Assembly (NCBI RefSeq): GCF_018728565.1
Contig: NZ_JACSOI010000006.1
Span: 124,001-188,000, forward strand
From: Zobellia russellii
GTDB taxonomy: Bacteria > Bacteroidota > Bacteroidia > Flavobacteriales > Flavobacteriaceae
Direction: 5' to 3'
Length of the DNA: 64,000 nucleotides
Below are positions 28,150-35,381 of this stretch, in pieces (position 1 is the first letter of the stretch; each line of letters opens with the position of its first letter). The position numbers and the translations under genes are program-made. The notes beneath the pieces were generated by a model. The model did no database searches, was not told where the DNA came from, and saw only the letters and a program-made list of their open reading frames with translations.

Positions 28150-29277
28150 CTATATTTTTCTGTAGATGGATTCCAATTTCTCAGGAGTAATGGTATCTCG
28201 CCAATTCTCTCCAAGTGCATTTTCCCATAGGGGAACCATGTTCATTGCAACAGAAATCATGGTATCAAATTCTTTTTCACTTAAATTAGAGCAAATACCT
28301 GTAGGTAGAACAATACCATGTTTTTCTTTCATTTTATTAAAAAGCGCCACACCTTCTGGATAGAATTCTTCCAAATGCTGAAAAACGAGACAATTTCCAA
28401 TACCATGTTTAACACCTAACAAATATCCCAGGCCATAACTCATGGCATGCGCTACGCCCACTTGAGAATATGCGATGCTCATGCCTCCATGCCAAGAAGC
28501 CATCATTAACTTATCCCGTGAATCCTCTTCAGATAAATCATCTAAATAAACTTCTTTACACAACTCCAAAGCCTTTTCTCCGTAACTCTGGCTAAAGGCG
28601 TTCAAATACGTACCTGTAAGCGATTCTATGCAATGGATGTAGCAATCCATACCGGTGTAAAACCATTGTTCTTTTGAAACCCCTTGGGTTAAATCCGGAT
28701 CTAGCAGCACTTGACCAAAAGTGGTATGATCAGAATTGATTCCCAGTTTTTTCTCAGGCCCAAGCAAAACTGTGGTTCTAGAAACCTCGGCACCTGTGCC
28801 ACTAATTGTAGGAATACCAACATGAAAAATAGATGGTTTCTGAACTAAATCCCACCCTTGATATTTTGATGAACTGCCCTCGTTTGTCAATAAAATAGCC
28901 ACTGCTTTGGCCAAATCCAACAAAGTGCCCCCTCCAATACCAACGATACCGCTTGGCAAGTCTTTATATTCTTTCTTTATTTTGTGAACCAAAGCATCAA
29001 CTTGCACTGTCTTAGGCTCCTCTTCCGCAGAGATAAATATAATCTGATCGTTGAAAATTAATGGGATTCTTTGAGCCAGCTCGGTTCCCTCAAAAACATC
29101 ATCTACCAAGAAAATAAAAGGAGCTTCGGAATGTTTTCTTTTGGGTAGTAAAATATCTCCCAATTGATTAAAACTTCCTTTGCCGAAAACAACTCTAGGC
29201 ACCATTGGAAAATTCTTGAATTCCGGCTTTTTACCTACAGTTTTATGTTTTACCTGCACTTCTTTCTTTACCTCCAT
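28150..29277 (-). CDS. kdnB: KdnB-like Kdo 8-oxidase (iron-containing alcohol dehydrogenase family)
   Basis: 375 residues. The NAD-binding GGG loop is G115-G117, and the metal ligands are D211, H215 (MDCYIHCIESL), H277 (VGVAHAMSYG) and H291 (VKHGIGN). The sequence, including GIPTISGTGAEVSRTTVLLG and the YSQVGVAHAMSYGLGYLLG stretch, matches what I remember of Shewanella KdnB, which oxidises C8 of Kdo before transamination to 8-amino-3,8-dideoxy-Kdo. The neighbouring kdsB supports this. The partner aminotransferase KdnA is not in the window. It starts 3 nt after the HAD gene. If not KdnB, it is a generic Fe-alcohol dehydrogenase. Confidence 0.8.
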   Translation of the reverse strand: MEVKKEVQVKHKTVGKKPEFKNFPMVPRVVFGKGSFNQLGDILLPKRKHSEAPFIFLVDDVFEGTELAQRIPLIFNDQIIFISAEEEPKTVQVDALVHKIKKEYKDLPSGIVGIGGGTLLDLAKAVAILLTNEGSSSKYQGWDLVQKPSIFHVGIPTISGTGAEVSRTTVLLGPEKKLGINSDHTTFGQVLLDPDLTQGVSKEQWFYTGMDCYIHCIESLTGTYLNAFSQSYGEKALELCKEVYLDDLSEEDSRDKLMMASWHGGMSIAYSQVGVAHAMSYGLGYLLGVKHGIGNCLVFQHLEEFYPEGVALFNKMKEKHGIVLPTGICSNLSEKEFDTMISVAMNMVPLWENALGENWRDTITPEKLESIYRKI

Positions 29278-29280
29278 AAG

Positions 29281-29982
29281 CTATTTCAAATACTCAACTA
29301 TATCCGATAATTTATTTATTTTCAGATACTTATAATCACCATTCTCTATTTTTACTTCTTCATGCTGCCATGTAGTATGAAAGGGCACATGCACCGCCTG
29401 AGCACCAATTTCAATAAGCGGCAACACATCTGATTTTAATGAATTTCCAATCATCAAAAATTCATTCACATCAATCTCTAAATGGTTCAACAAATGTAGA
29501 TAGTTTTCTTCTTTTTTATCACTCAAAACCTCCACATGATGAAAGAATTCCGAAAGTCCTGACCTTTCCAATTTACGCTCTTGGTCTAAAAGATCACCTT
29601 TGGTCAGAACTATTAACCGATAATTATTGCTTAATTTACGTAAAACTTCTCTTACACCGTCTAATAATTCCACAGGTTGGCGTAACATCTCCTTACCAAG
29701 ATTTAAAATTTCACCTATTGTGTCTTGAGAAACCCGATTATTAGAAAGCTGCAAAGCAGATTCTACCATAGATAGCATAAACCCCTTTACACCATACCCA
29801 TACAATTCAAGGTTTTTAATCTCCATTTTAAAGAGCTCCTGATCAATGGTGTTCATGGTTTCGTATCCCTCTAGAAGCTTGGCGAACTTTTGTTCGGTAT
29901 CCCTAAAGTAGGTTTCGTTTACCCACAGGGTATCATCGGCATCAAAGCCAATTACCTTTATATTACTGTAATCTACTTCCAT
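29281..29982 (-). CDS. HAD-superfamily hydrolase, subfamily IA
   Basis: 233 residues. Motif I is FDADDTLW with D14 and D16, motif II VLTKGD near 130, and motif [12 protein letters not shown] near 187-196. Motif I and a helical cap fit a small-molecule phosphatase. The gene overlaps the end of kdsB by 10 nt and is followed by kdnB after 3 nt, so it is firmly in the Kdo8N cluster. A phosphatase acting on a Kdo precursor is an inference from this context; it is unlike the short tetrameric KdsC type because it carries a cap domain. Confidence 0.88.
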   Translation of the reverse strand: MEVDYSNIKVIGFDADDTLWVNETYFRDTEQKFAKLLEGYETMNTIDQELFKMEIKNLELYGYGVKGFMLSMVESALQLSNNRVSQDTIGEILNLGKEMLRQPVELLDGVREVLRKLSNNYRLIVLTKGDLLDQERKLERSGLSEFFHHVEVLSDKKEENYLHLLNHLEIDVNEFLMIGNSLKSDVLPLIEIGAQAVHVPFHTTWQHEEVKIENGDYKYLKINKLSDIVEYLK

Positions 29983-30701
29983 GCTGCTTGCGCTCTTTTC
30001 AAATCTTCAGGCGTATCTATTTCTATTCCCGAGACGGTAGTTTCTACCATTTTAATTTTTTTTCCGTACTCTAAATATCGGATGGCTTCAATTTTTTCGA
30101 TAGCCTCCAAAGGCAGCATAGGCAGTCTCTGGAAATCCATTAAAGCCCTTTTCCTAAAGGCGTAAATACCTTTGTGCTTGTAGTACACACTTTCAATCTC
30201 TTTATTTCGGGGATAAGGAATTGGCGAACGGGAAAAATACAGTGCAAAATTACGGTTATCCACAATTACTTTTACCGTATTGGGGTTGCTTATTTCCTCT
30301 TCGTCTGTAATCCTGACCATTAACGAGGCTAAATCTATCTCTTTCTCCGGATCGTTTTTAAACACCTCCAAAACCCCGGCCAAACTTTCCCTATCCGTAA
30401 AAGGTTCGTCTCCTTGAACGTTTACAATGATATCAACATCCATATCGGTTACCGCTTCCGCTATACGGTCACTTCCACAGTCATGCTCTTTTTGGCTCAT
30501 CAGGACTTTTCCGCCGGCGTTGCTTATAGCATTAAAAATGACATCACTATCCGTTACCACGTAAACCTCATGAAACAACTTGGTTTCTACTGCCGCTTCG
30601 TAAGTGCGCAATATAACGGGCTTTCCCGACAAGTCCTGCATCAGTTTTGCAGGAAATCTAGATGCCGCATAACGGGCAGGTATCATGGCTATTATCTTCA
30701 C
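29973..30701 (-). CDS. kdsB: CMP-Kdo synthetase family (3-deoxy-manno-octulosonate cytidylyltransferase), probably Kdo8N-type
   Basis: 242 residues. The nucleotidyltransferase signature is [20 protein letters not shown] (Arg/Lys triad) at 7-26; the metal-binding Asp is in NVQGDEPF near 95-102; the C-terminal [10 protein letters not shown] holds the second Asp. It activates the sugar as the CMP derivative for lipid A core assembly. The [14 protein letters not shown] segment differs from the HxSGT(D/E)R of standard KdsB; together with the adjacent KdnB-like gene this suggests preference for 8-amino-Kdo. It overlaps the HAD gene by 10 nt. Confidence 0.92.
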   Translation of the reverse strand: MKIIAMIPARYAASRFPAKLMQDLSGKPVILRTYEAAVETKLFHEVYVVTDSDVIFNAISNAGGKVLMSQKEHDCGSDRIAEAVTDMDVDIIVNVQGDEPFTDRESLAGVLEVFKNDPEKEIDLASLMVRITDEEEISNPNTVKVIVDNRNFALYFSRSPIPYPRNKEIESVYYKHKGIYAFRKRALMDFQRLPMLPLEAIEKIEAIRYLEYGKKIKMVETTVSGIEIDTPEDLKRAQAAWK

Positions 30702-30733
30702 TTTATATACAAATTATAGTTTTTATTCTATTG

Positions 30734-31309
30734 TTACGTCCGGTCATTTCTTTTGGGTCTTAATTTTCTGTAAATACGAAAAATCACTACCAAAATAATT
30801 ATGACTAAAATTACGGCAAGTACAGGAGCGAATATAGATGTCGTGGTTACCACGACCGCCGTGCCCGTTTCTACGGTAGAAACCACAGGATTGGCCAAAC
30901 CGCCTGTTGAAGCCGTAGAGGCCAACCTACCGGTTGCCCCGGCCCCTTTTATGGCCGTAGCCGTACCGCCACCTGCAATTATAGCCAAAGACCAAGTTAC
31001 CACTGGATCTAGATCTGCCACCGTAGAGACCATTACCGCCGTACCTGCAATGGCCGCCAAAGGTACCGCAAAACTATCCAAAACATTATCTACCCACGGT
31101 ATAAAGTAGGCGAAAATTTCCACCAAAGTTGCGACTCCAAATGCTATTACGGCTGCAAAACTTCCTATCCACTGCCAACTTTCGTTTAATTCCCAAACTC
31201 CGGTATACGAGGCCAAACTAAGTGCAAACAGAGGCAGGAATACCCGAAACCCTACCGAAGCGGCTAAACCTACACCTAAAAAAATACTGATTATGGTTTC
31301 CGATGTCAT
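30734..31309 (-). CDS. DUF4126 family membrane protein
   Basis: 191 residues with about four to five membrane helices (near 5-30, 45-70, 80-115 and 150-182) and a Gly/Thr/Ala-rich middle (GGGTATAIKGAGATGR, then STASTGGLANPVVSTVE). Length and the VGFRVFLPLFALSLA start fit DUF4126. Function is unknown. It lies 32 nt upstream of kdsB on the same strand, so it may head that operon. The basic C-terminus (RKLRPKRND) should be cytoplasmic. Confidence 0.83.
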   Translation of the reverse strand: MTSETIISIFLGVGLAASVGFRVFLPLFALSLASYTGVWELNESWQWIGSFAAVIAFGVATLVEIFAYFIPWVDNVLDSFAVPLAAIAGTAVMVSTVADLDPVVTWSLAIIAGGGTATAIKGAGATGRLASTASTGGLANPVVSTVETGTAVVVTTTSIFAPVLAVILVIIILVVIFRIYRKLRPKRNDRT

Positions 31310-31374
31310 CTTAACACTATTATTTCCGGTCCGTACGACCTTAAAATTAATACCCTGTACGAGTGCAATTTAGC

Positions 31375-32823
31375 CTATTCATCACCAACAAAAAAATCGT
31401 CCTTAAAACCTATAAGATACAATTGTTTTTTTGCCCTGGTAACCGCGGTGTACAACCACCTAAGGTATTCCTTGTCCACCCCATTTGGCAGATAAGGCTG
31501 TTCTACAAAAACCGTATTCCATTGGCCTCCTTGAGACTTGTGACAAGTAATGGCATAAGAAAATTTTACCTGGAGCGCGTTAAAATATTTATTATTCTTC
31601 ACGCCCAGAAACTTCTTGTATTTAGAAGATTCATTCACAAAATCTTTCATTACCTCTTGGTAAAGCCTATTCCCATCTTCGTAAGGTAGCGATGGTGTTT
31701 CCGCTTTTATGGTATCCAAAAGTAGAACTGTCTCAAAAGGTTTTTGGTTAGGATAATCTACCATTTGCACCTTTACTTCCGCAAACCTAAAACCATAGAG
31801 TTCTTTTATTGCAAACAGCTCTAACACCTCAATTATGTCACCATTTGCAATAAAACCGGCCTCCGTATTGGGCGATAACCAAAAATAATTATTCTTGACC
31901 ACCATCATATAATCCCCAACAGATATCTCATTCTCCAGAAACAAAATCCGGCTACGAATGTTCTCATTGTACAGGTTGGCCCGCTTATTGGACCTCACGA
32001 TAAATGCGGTTTCTTCTTTTCCGTTTTCAGAATAGCTTGAATCTATTGCCTCTTGAATCTCATACCCATCAACCAGTCTAACTATATCTCTAAAATTGCT
32101 TAAATGAAATTTAAACTCATCTACAAAACTACTCTGTAATTGCTCCCTAAGCAGGGTAGCATTAACCAAAATACCCGAATCTTCGGCCTGGCGCACTACC
32201 TCATCCAGTTCTAGGCGAACCACTTCCTTATCGTAATTTAGCGCCAGTTTATCAGGGTCTAACGCCGGACTTAGGTTTAAGTGCACGGGTGGCAACTGAG
32301 CGGTATCACCAATTAAAATCAGTTTGCAATTATGTCCTCCATAAACAAATTGTATTAAATCATCTAAAAGCGAACCGTTACCAAAAAGCTTGGAATCTGT
32401 AGGTGCATCCGGAATCATAGAAGCCTCATCTACTATAAAAATGGTATTCCTATGCTTATTGGGGGCCAAAACAAATTGAATACCGCCTCCGCCCTGCTTT
32501 TTAGGGAAATAAATTTTTCGGTGAATTGTAAAGGACTGGGTGTTTGCATAGTTGGACATGACTTTTGCCGCCCTTCCTGTGGGTGCCATTAACACTGCCT
32601 TCATAGTGGTCTTCCACAAACTACTTACCAAGGTCCCCACCAAGGTAGTTTTACCCGTTCCCGCAAAACCTTTAAGTAGGAACACATCATCCTTTCTGTC
32701 AGAAAGTATATACGTAGCTAGTTTTTGTAGCGCTATCGCTTGCTTAAGGGTAGGTTCGTGCGGAAATTTTTCCTTTAAAATTTTGTAAAATGAAGCATCG
32801 TTCAACATTGTCATAGGTATCAA
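31375..32823 (-). CDS. RecD/UvrD-type superfamily 1 helicase (AAA_30 ATPase)
   Basis: 482 residues. Walker A is GFAGTGKTT at 52-60, Walker B/motif II is VDEAS at 131-135, motif III GDTAQLPPV near 190-198, and the C-terminal UvrD_C_2 part contains YAITCHKSQGGQW and LYTAVTRAKKQLYLIG. It is likely a 5'-3' DNA helicase related to RecD2, without the N-terminal RecD2 extension. It is often labelled ATP-dependent endonuclease in flavobacteria; I see no nuclease motif. M1, M4 and M6 are all plausible starts. It ends 65 nt before DUF4126. Confidence 0.88.
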   Translation of the reverse strand: MIPMTMLNDASFYKILKEKFPHEPTLKQAIALQKLATYILSDRKDDVFLLKGFAGTGKTTLVGTLVSSLWKTTMKAVLMAPTGRAAKVMSNYANTQSFTIHRKIYFPKKQGGGGIQFVLAPNKHRNTIFIVDEASMIPDAPTDSKLFGNGSLLDDLIQFVYGGHNCKLILIGDTAQLPPVHLNLSPALDPDKLALNYDKEVVRLELDEVVRQAEDSGILVNATLLREQLQSSFVDEFKFHLSNFRDIVRLVDGYEIQEAIDSSYSENGKEETAFIVRSNKRANLYNENIRSRILFLENEISVGDYMMVVKNNYFWLSPNTEAGFIANGDIIEVLELFAIKELYGFRFAEVKVQMVDYPNQKPFETVLLLDTIKAETPSLPYEDGNRLYQEVMKDFVNESSKYKKFLGVKNNKYFNALQVKFSYAITCHKSQGGQWNTVFVEQPYLPNGVDKEYLRWLYTAVTRAKKQLYLIGFKDDFFVGDE

Positions 32824-32852
32824 AGATAAACAGGATTTTTGGGCGAAAAACT

Positions 32853-32881
32853 TTTGCGATTGAAAAAAAATTGTAGATTTG
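32853..32881 (+). promoter_or_regulatory. Candidate promoter of the pilin-like gene
   Basis: TTTG at 32853-32856, a 17-nt spacer, and TAGATTTG at 32874-32881 (exact -7 consensus), 34 nt before the ATG. The spacer is slightly shorter than the usual 19-21. Confidence 0.5.
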
Positions 32882-32915
32882 TCACAACCACTTAAATATA
32901 ATTAACACTTAAGAA

Positions 32916-33569
32916 ATGAAGACCATAATTCAAATTGTACTGTGGGTAGCTTGTGTAGGTTTGGCATACCTTATATACCAATCAGTTACGGGGCCTATCG
33001 AATTCAACAAAGTAAAGGAAGAACGTTTCGGGCAAGTTATTGCTAAATTGAAAGATATAGGAAACGCTCAAGAAGCTTACAAAACGGTGAACAGAAAATA
33101 CGCCAATGATTTTAACAGTTTGATTAAATTTATCGATACTGCTGAATACACTATTACTCAGCAACGCGATTCTTCATACATGGAGTTTGATAAAACTTAC
33201 CAAATTGACCTTCTTAAAGAAGTAAAAATTATAGATACCTTAGGTACCGTTTCAGTTAAAGATTCACTTTTCAAGAACGATACTCGTTACAAGACTCTTA
33301 TGGAAGTTCCTTTCGCTAAAAATGGTGAGAAGTTTGAAATGAAAGCTGATGTTCTTGTTAAAGGAAATTACAAAGCCCCTGTTTATGAGGCTAAAGTAGA
33401 CAAGGCTGTTGTTCTTTACGACCAACAACCTACTCTTTTAAAGAAAGAAAAAGCAGAAGTTGGTGTGGAAGAGGTAAATGGTGCTTACATAAAAATTGGC
33501 TCACTTACCGAAGTTAGTACTGCTGGTAACTGGCCCCCTATATATGACAAAAAAGCAGACAAAAAATAA
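32916..33569 (+). CDS. Conserved hypothetical membrane-anchored protein (pilin-like N-terminus)
   Basis: 217 residues. One N-terminal membrane helix (about 4-23) runs into an amphipathic segment (KEERFGQVIAKLKDIGNAQEAYKTVNRKYAND) that resembles the start of a pseudopilin, including the AQEAY-x-NRKYAN pattern. There is no prepilin peptidase motif before the helix, so true pilin processing is doubtful. The remainder is probably periplasmic and beta-rich. DUF3822 and rsmD follow on the same strand. I do not assign a function. Confidence 0.78.
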   Translation: MKTIIQIVLWVACVGLAYLIYQSVTGPIEFNKVKEERFGQVIAKLKDIGNAQEAYKTVNRKYANDFNSLIKFIDTAEYTITQQRDSSYMEFDKTYQIDLLKEVKIIDTLGTVSVKDSLFKNDTRYKTLMEVPFAKNGEKFEMKADVLVKGNYKAPVYEAKVDKAVVLYDQQPTLLKKEKAEVGVEEVNGAYIKIGSLTEVSTAGNWPPIYDKKADKK

Positions 33570-34377
33570 TACTGGAGAACCAGTGGAAAATTTTAAAAAA
33601 CTGTCCATTCAAGTTAGCTTGAATGGACTTTCTTTTTGTGTATTTGATACCGTAGCGAATACCATACTAAATTCTGAAAAGGTGGTTTTTGCAAAAGAAC
33701 TTACCCCGTATGAAATATTAAAACGGTTAAAGCTCTTATTTTCATCCCATACCATTGAAAAAGAGCAATTTTCAGAAATAGTTGTTGTTCACAGAAACAA
33801 CCTCTTCAGCCTTGTACCAAAAGCTTTGTTCAATGAAAACGAGCTGGCCAATTATCTAAAATTCAACACCAAAATCTTGGCCAACGACCATTTGGCCTAT
33901 GATGAACTTGAAAGTTTTGAGATCAACAATGTTTATGTTCCTTTTGTAAACATCAACAACTATATCTACGACCTTTTTGGAGAATTTACCTTTAAGCACA
34001 ATGGCACCGTAATGGTAGAGTCATTATTGAACAACCATGCTACCAATAAAGAAGCTGTGTGTTATATACATACTTCGCAACGCCAAATGGACGTTACGGT
34101 AATCGCATCAAAAAAACTTTTGTTGTTCAACAGCTTCAATTTTGTAACCAAAGAAGATTTTCTCTACTACCTGCTCTTTACGTTGGAGCAACTGGAGCTT
34201 GATACGGAATCGGTTTGTTTAAAACTCTTTGGTGATATTGAAAAAGGCGATGATATTTACGACCTATGTTACAACTACGTAAAAGATGTTTCCATTTTCT
34301 ACCCCTCATTTACCGAACACCCTGGCATAGACAGACCAGAAGAAACTATTGATTTTACCGTAATAAACGCCTTTTAA
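33544..34377 (+). CDS. DUF3822 family protein (ASKHA-fold, BT3980-like)
   Basis: 277 residues from the ATG at 33544, chosen because MTKKQTKNN followed by KKLSIQVSLNGLSFCVFD looks like the family start. This overlaps the upstream gene by 26 nt; a GTG at 33583 would avoid the overlap and is the alternative. The family has an actin-like ATPase fold with no known role. A perfect 11-bp hairpin followed by a T-rich run lies within codons 20-32 (see separate entry). The stop overlaps the rsmD start by one base (TAATG), implying coupling. Confidence 0.85.
   Translation: MTKKQTKNNTGEPVENFKKLSIQVSLNGLSFCVFDTVANTILNSEKVVFAKELTPYEILKRLKLLFSSHTIEKEQFSEIVVVHRNNLFSLVPKALFNENELANYLKFNTKILANDHLAYDELESFEINNVYVPFVNINNYIYDLFGEFTFKHNGTVMVESLLNNHATNKEAVCYIHTSQRQMDVTVIASKKLLLFNSFNFVTKEDFLYYLLFTLEQLELDTESVCLKLFGDIEKGDDIYDLCYNYVKDVSIFYPSFTEHPGIDRPEETIDFTVINAF
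33603..33638 (+). terminator. Terminator-like hairpin inside the start of DUF3822
   Basis: GTCCATTCAAG-TTAG-CTTGAATGGAC is a perfect 11-bp stem with a 4-nt loop, followed by TTTCTTTTTG. It lies 34 nt after the stop of the pilin-like gene, where a terminator would be expected, but inside the next coding sequence. It could end most transcripts of the upstream gene and attenuate DUF3822-rsmD. Confidence 0.55.
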
Positions 34378-34925
34378 TGCGCATCATTTCAGGTTTACAC
34401 AAAGGAAAGCGATTAACAGCTCCCAAAAAATTACCGGTTCGCCCTACTACGGACATGGCCAAAGAAGCCCTGTTCAACATTTTAAACAACCGTTATTATT
34501 TTGACGAACTCGTAGTTTTGGACCTATATGCCGGAACAGGAAATATTAGTTATGAATTTGCCTCTAGAGGCACCACACAAATTAGTGCCGTAGATGCAGA
34601 CTATGGGTGTATACGGTTCATTAACGAAACCTCGGAAAATCTAGAAATGAGTATTTCTGCTTTTAAAAGTGATGTTTTTAGTTACCTTGAAAAATCCCGG
34701 GAAAAATCAACTATCATTTTTGCGGATCCGCCTTACGACCTTCCTTTGGAGTCATTTGAAAAAATACCTGAACTGGTTTTTGAAAATGAATTATTGTTGG
34801 ATAATGGCCTTCTTATTATAGAACATGCCAGCCAAATGGACTTATCCCATATCAACAATTTTGTGGAAAACCGAAAATACGGAAGTAGTATGTTCAGTTT
34901 TTTTGAAAATCCTGACCAAGATTAA
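34377..34925 (+). CDS. rsmD: 16S rRNA (guanine-966-N2)-methyltransferase RsmD
   Basis: 182 residues. The SAM-binding motif is VLDLYAGTGN at 47-56 and the catalytic N-methyltransferase motif DPPY is at 117-120. The N-terminal MRIISGLHKGKRL is typical of the family. It methylates G966 of 16S rRNA in the small subunit. Its ATG overlaps the DUF3822 stop by one base, and the convergent RNase P RNA gene ends about 20 nt after its stop. Confidence 0.95.
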   Translation: MRIISGLHKGKRLTAPKKLPVRPTTDMAKEALFNILNNRYYFDELVVLDLYAGTGNISYEFASRGTTQISAVDADYGCIRFINETSENLEMSISAFKSDVFSYLEKSREKSTIIFADPPYDLPLESFEKIPELVFENELLLDNGLLIIEHASQMDLSHINNFVENRKYGSSMFSFFENPDQD

Positions 34926-34947
34926 AATTGAATTCTTGGAAGAAAAA

Positions 34948-35260
34948 ATAAAGCAGGCCATAAGCCGGATTCTGTTAAGCCCCAAAGGAACTCCCTTATC
35001 ATTTATCTAGTACTAACATTACTGTTAGGCTCAAACCGCCTACCCTTCGGCTCGGGCGTGCAGCCCTCAAGCACCGATTTACATGACGTTTCACCGCATA
35101 GAGTTTACCTGGTTTCACTACAGCATTACCTGTACATACTTTCTGCTGCACTTGTCCTATTCCGTTAAACGGACGACGGGCGTTACCCGCTATGCTGCAC
35201 TGTGGTGTCCGGACTTTCCTCTCCCGTTTTCACGGCAGCGATAAGGAGACCTGCTCAACG
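34948..35260 (-). ncRNA. rnpB: RNase P RNA component (class A)
   Basis: The minus strand has the universal core GAGGAAAGTCCGGAC (complement of 35207-35221) near the 5' end and ACAGAATCCGGCTTA near the 3' end; the 5' GAGCAGGTC pairs with the 3' GGCCTGCTT to form P1/P2-type closing helices. ATAGGACAAGTGCAGCAGAA and the GGTAAACTC segments are also typical. It matures the 5' ends of tRNAs. End coordinates are estimated from the closing helix, accurate to about 10 nt. It is divergent from dnaX. Confidence 0.95.
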
Positions 35261-35335
35261 CGCTAAATTAGTACAATTGTTGATAAATAAAGACTTTATC
35301 CCACCGAAATAAAACACTGGTACCATTCCTATTTT

Positions 35336-35343
35336 TATATTTG
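35336..35343 (+). promoter_or_regulatory. Candidate -7 element of dnaX
   Basis: TATATTTG matches TAnnTTTG exactly, 38 nt before the dnaX start. No clear -33 TTTG is seen. Confidence 0.4.
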
Positions 35344-35381
35344 TAGGATTGAATTGATGTAAATTCTAAACCATAGTTTTT

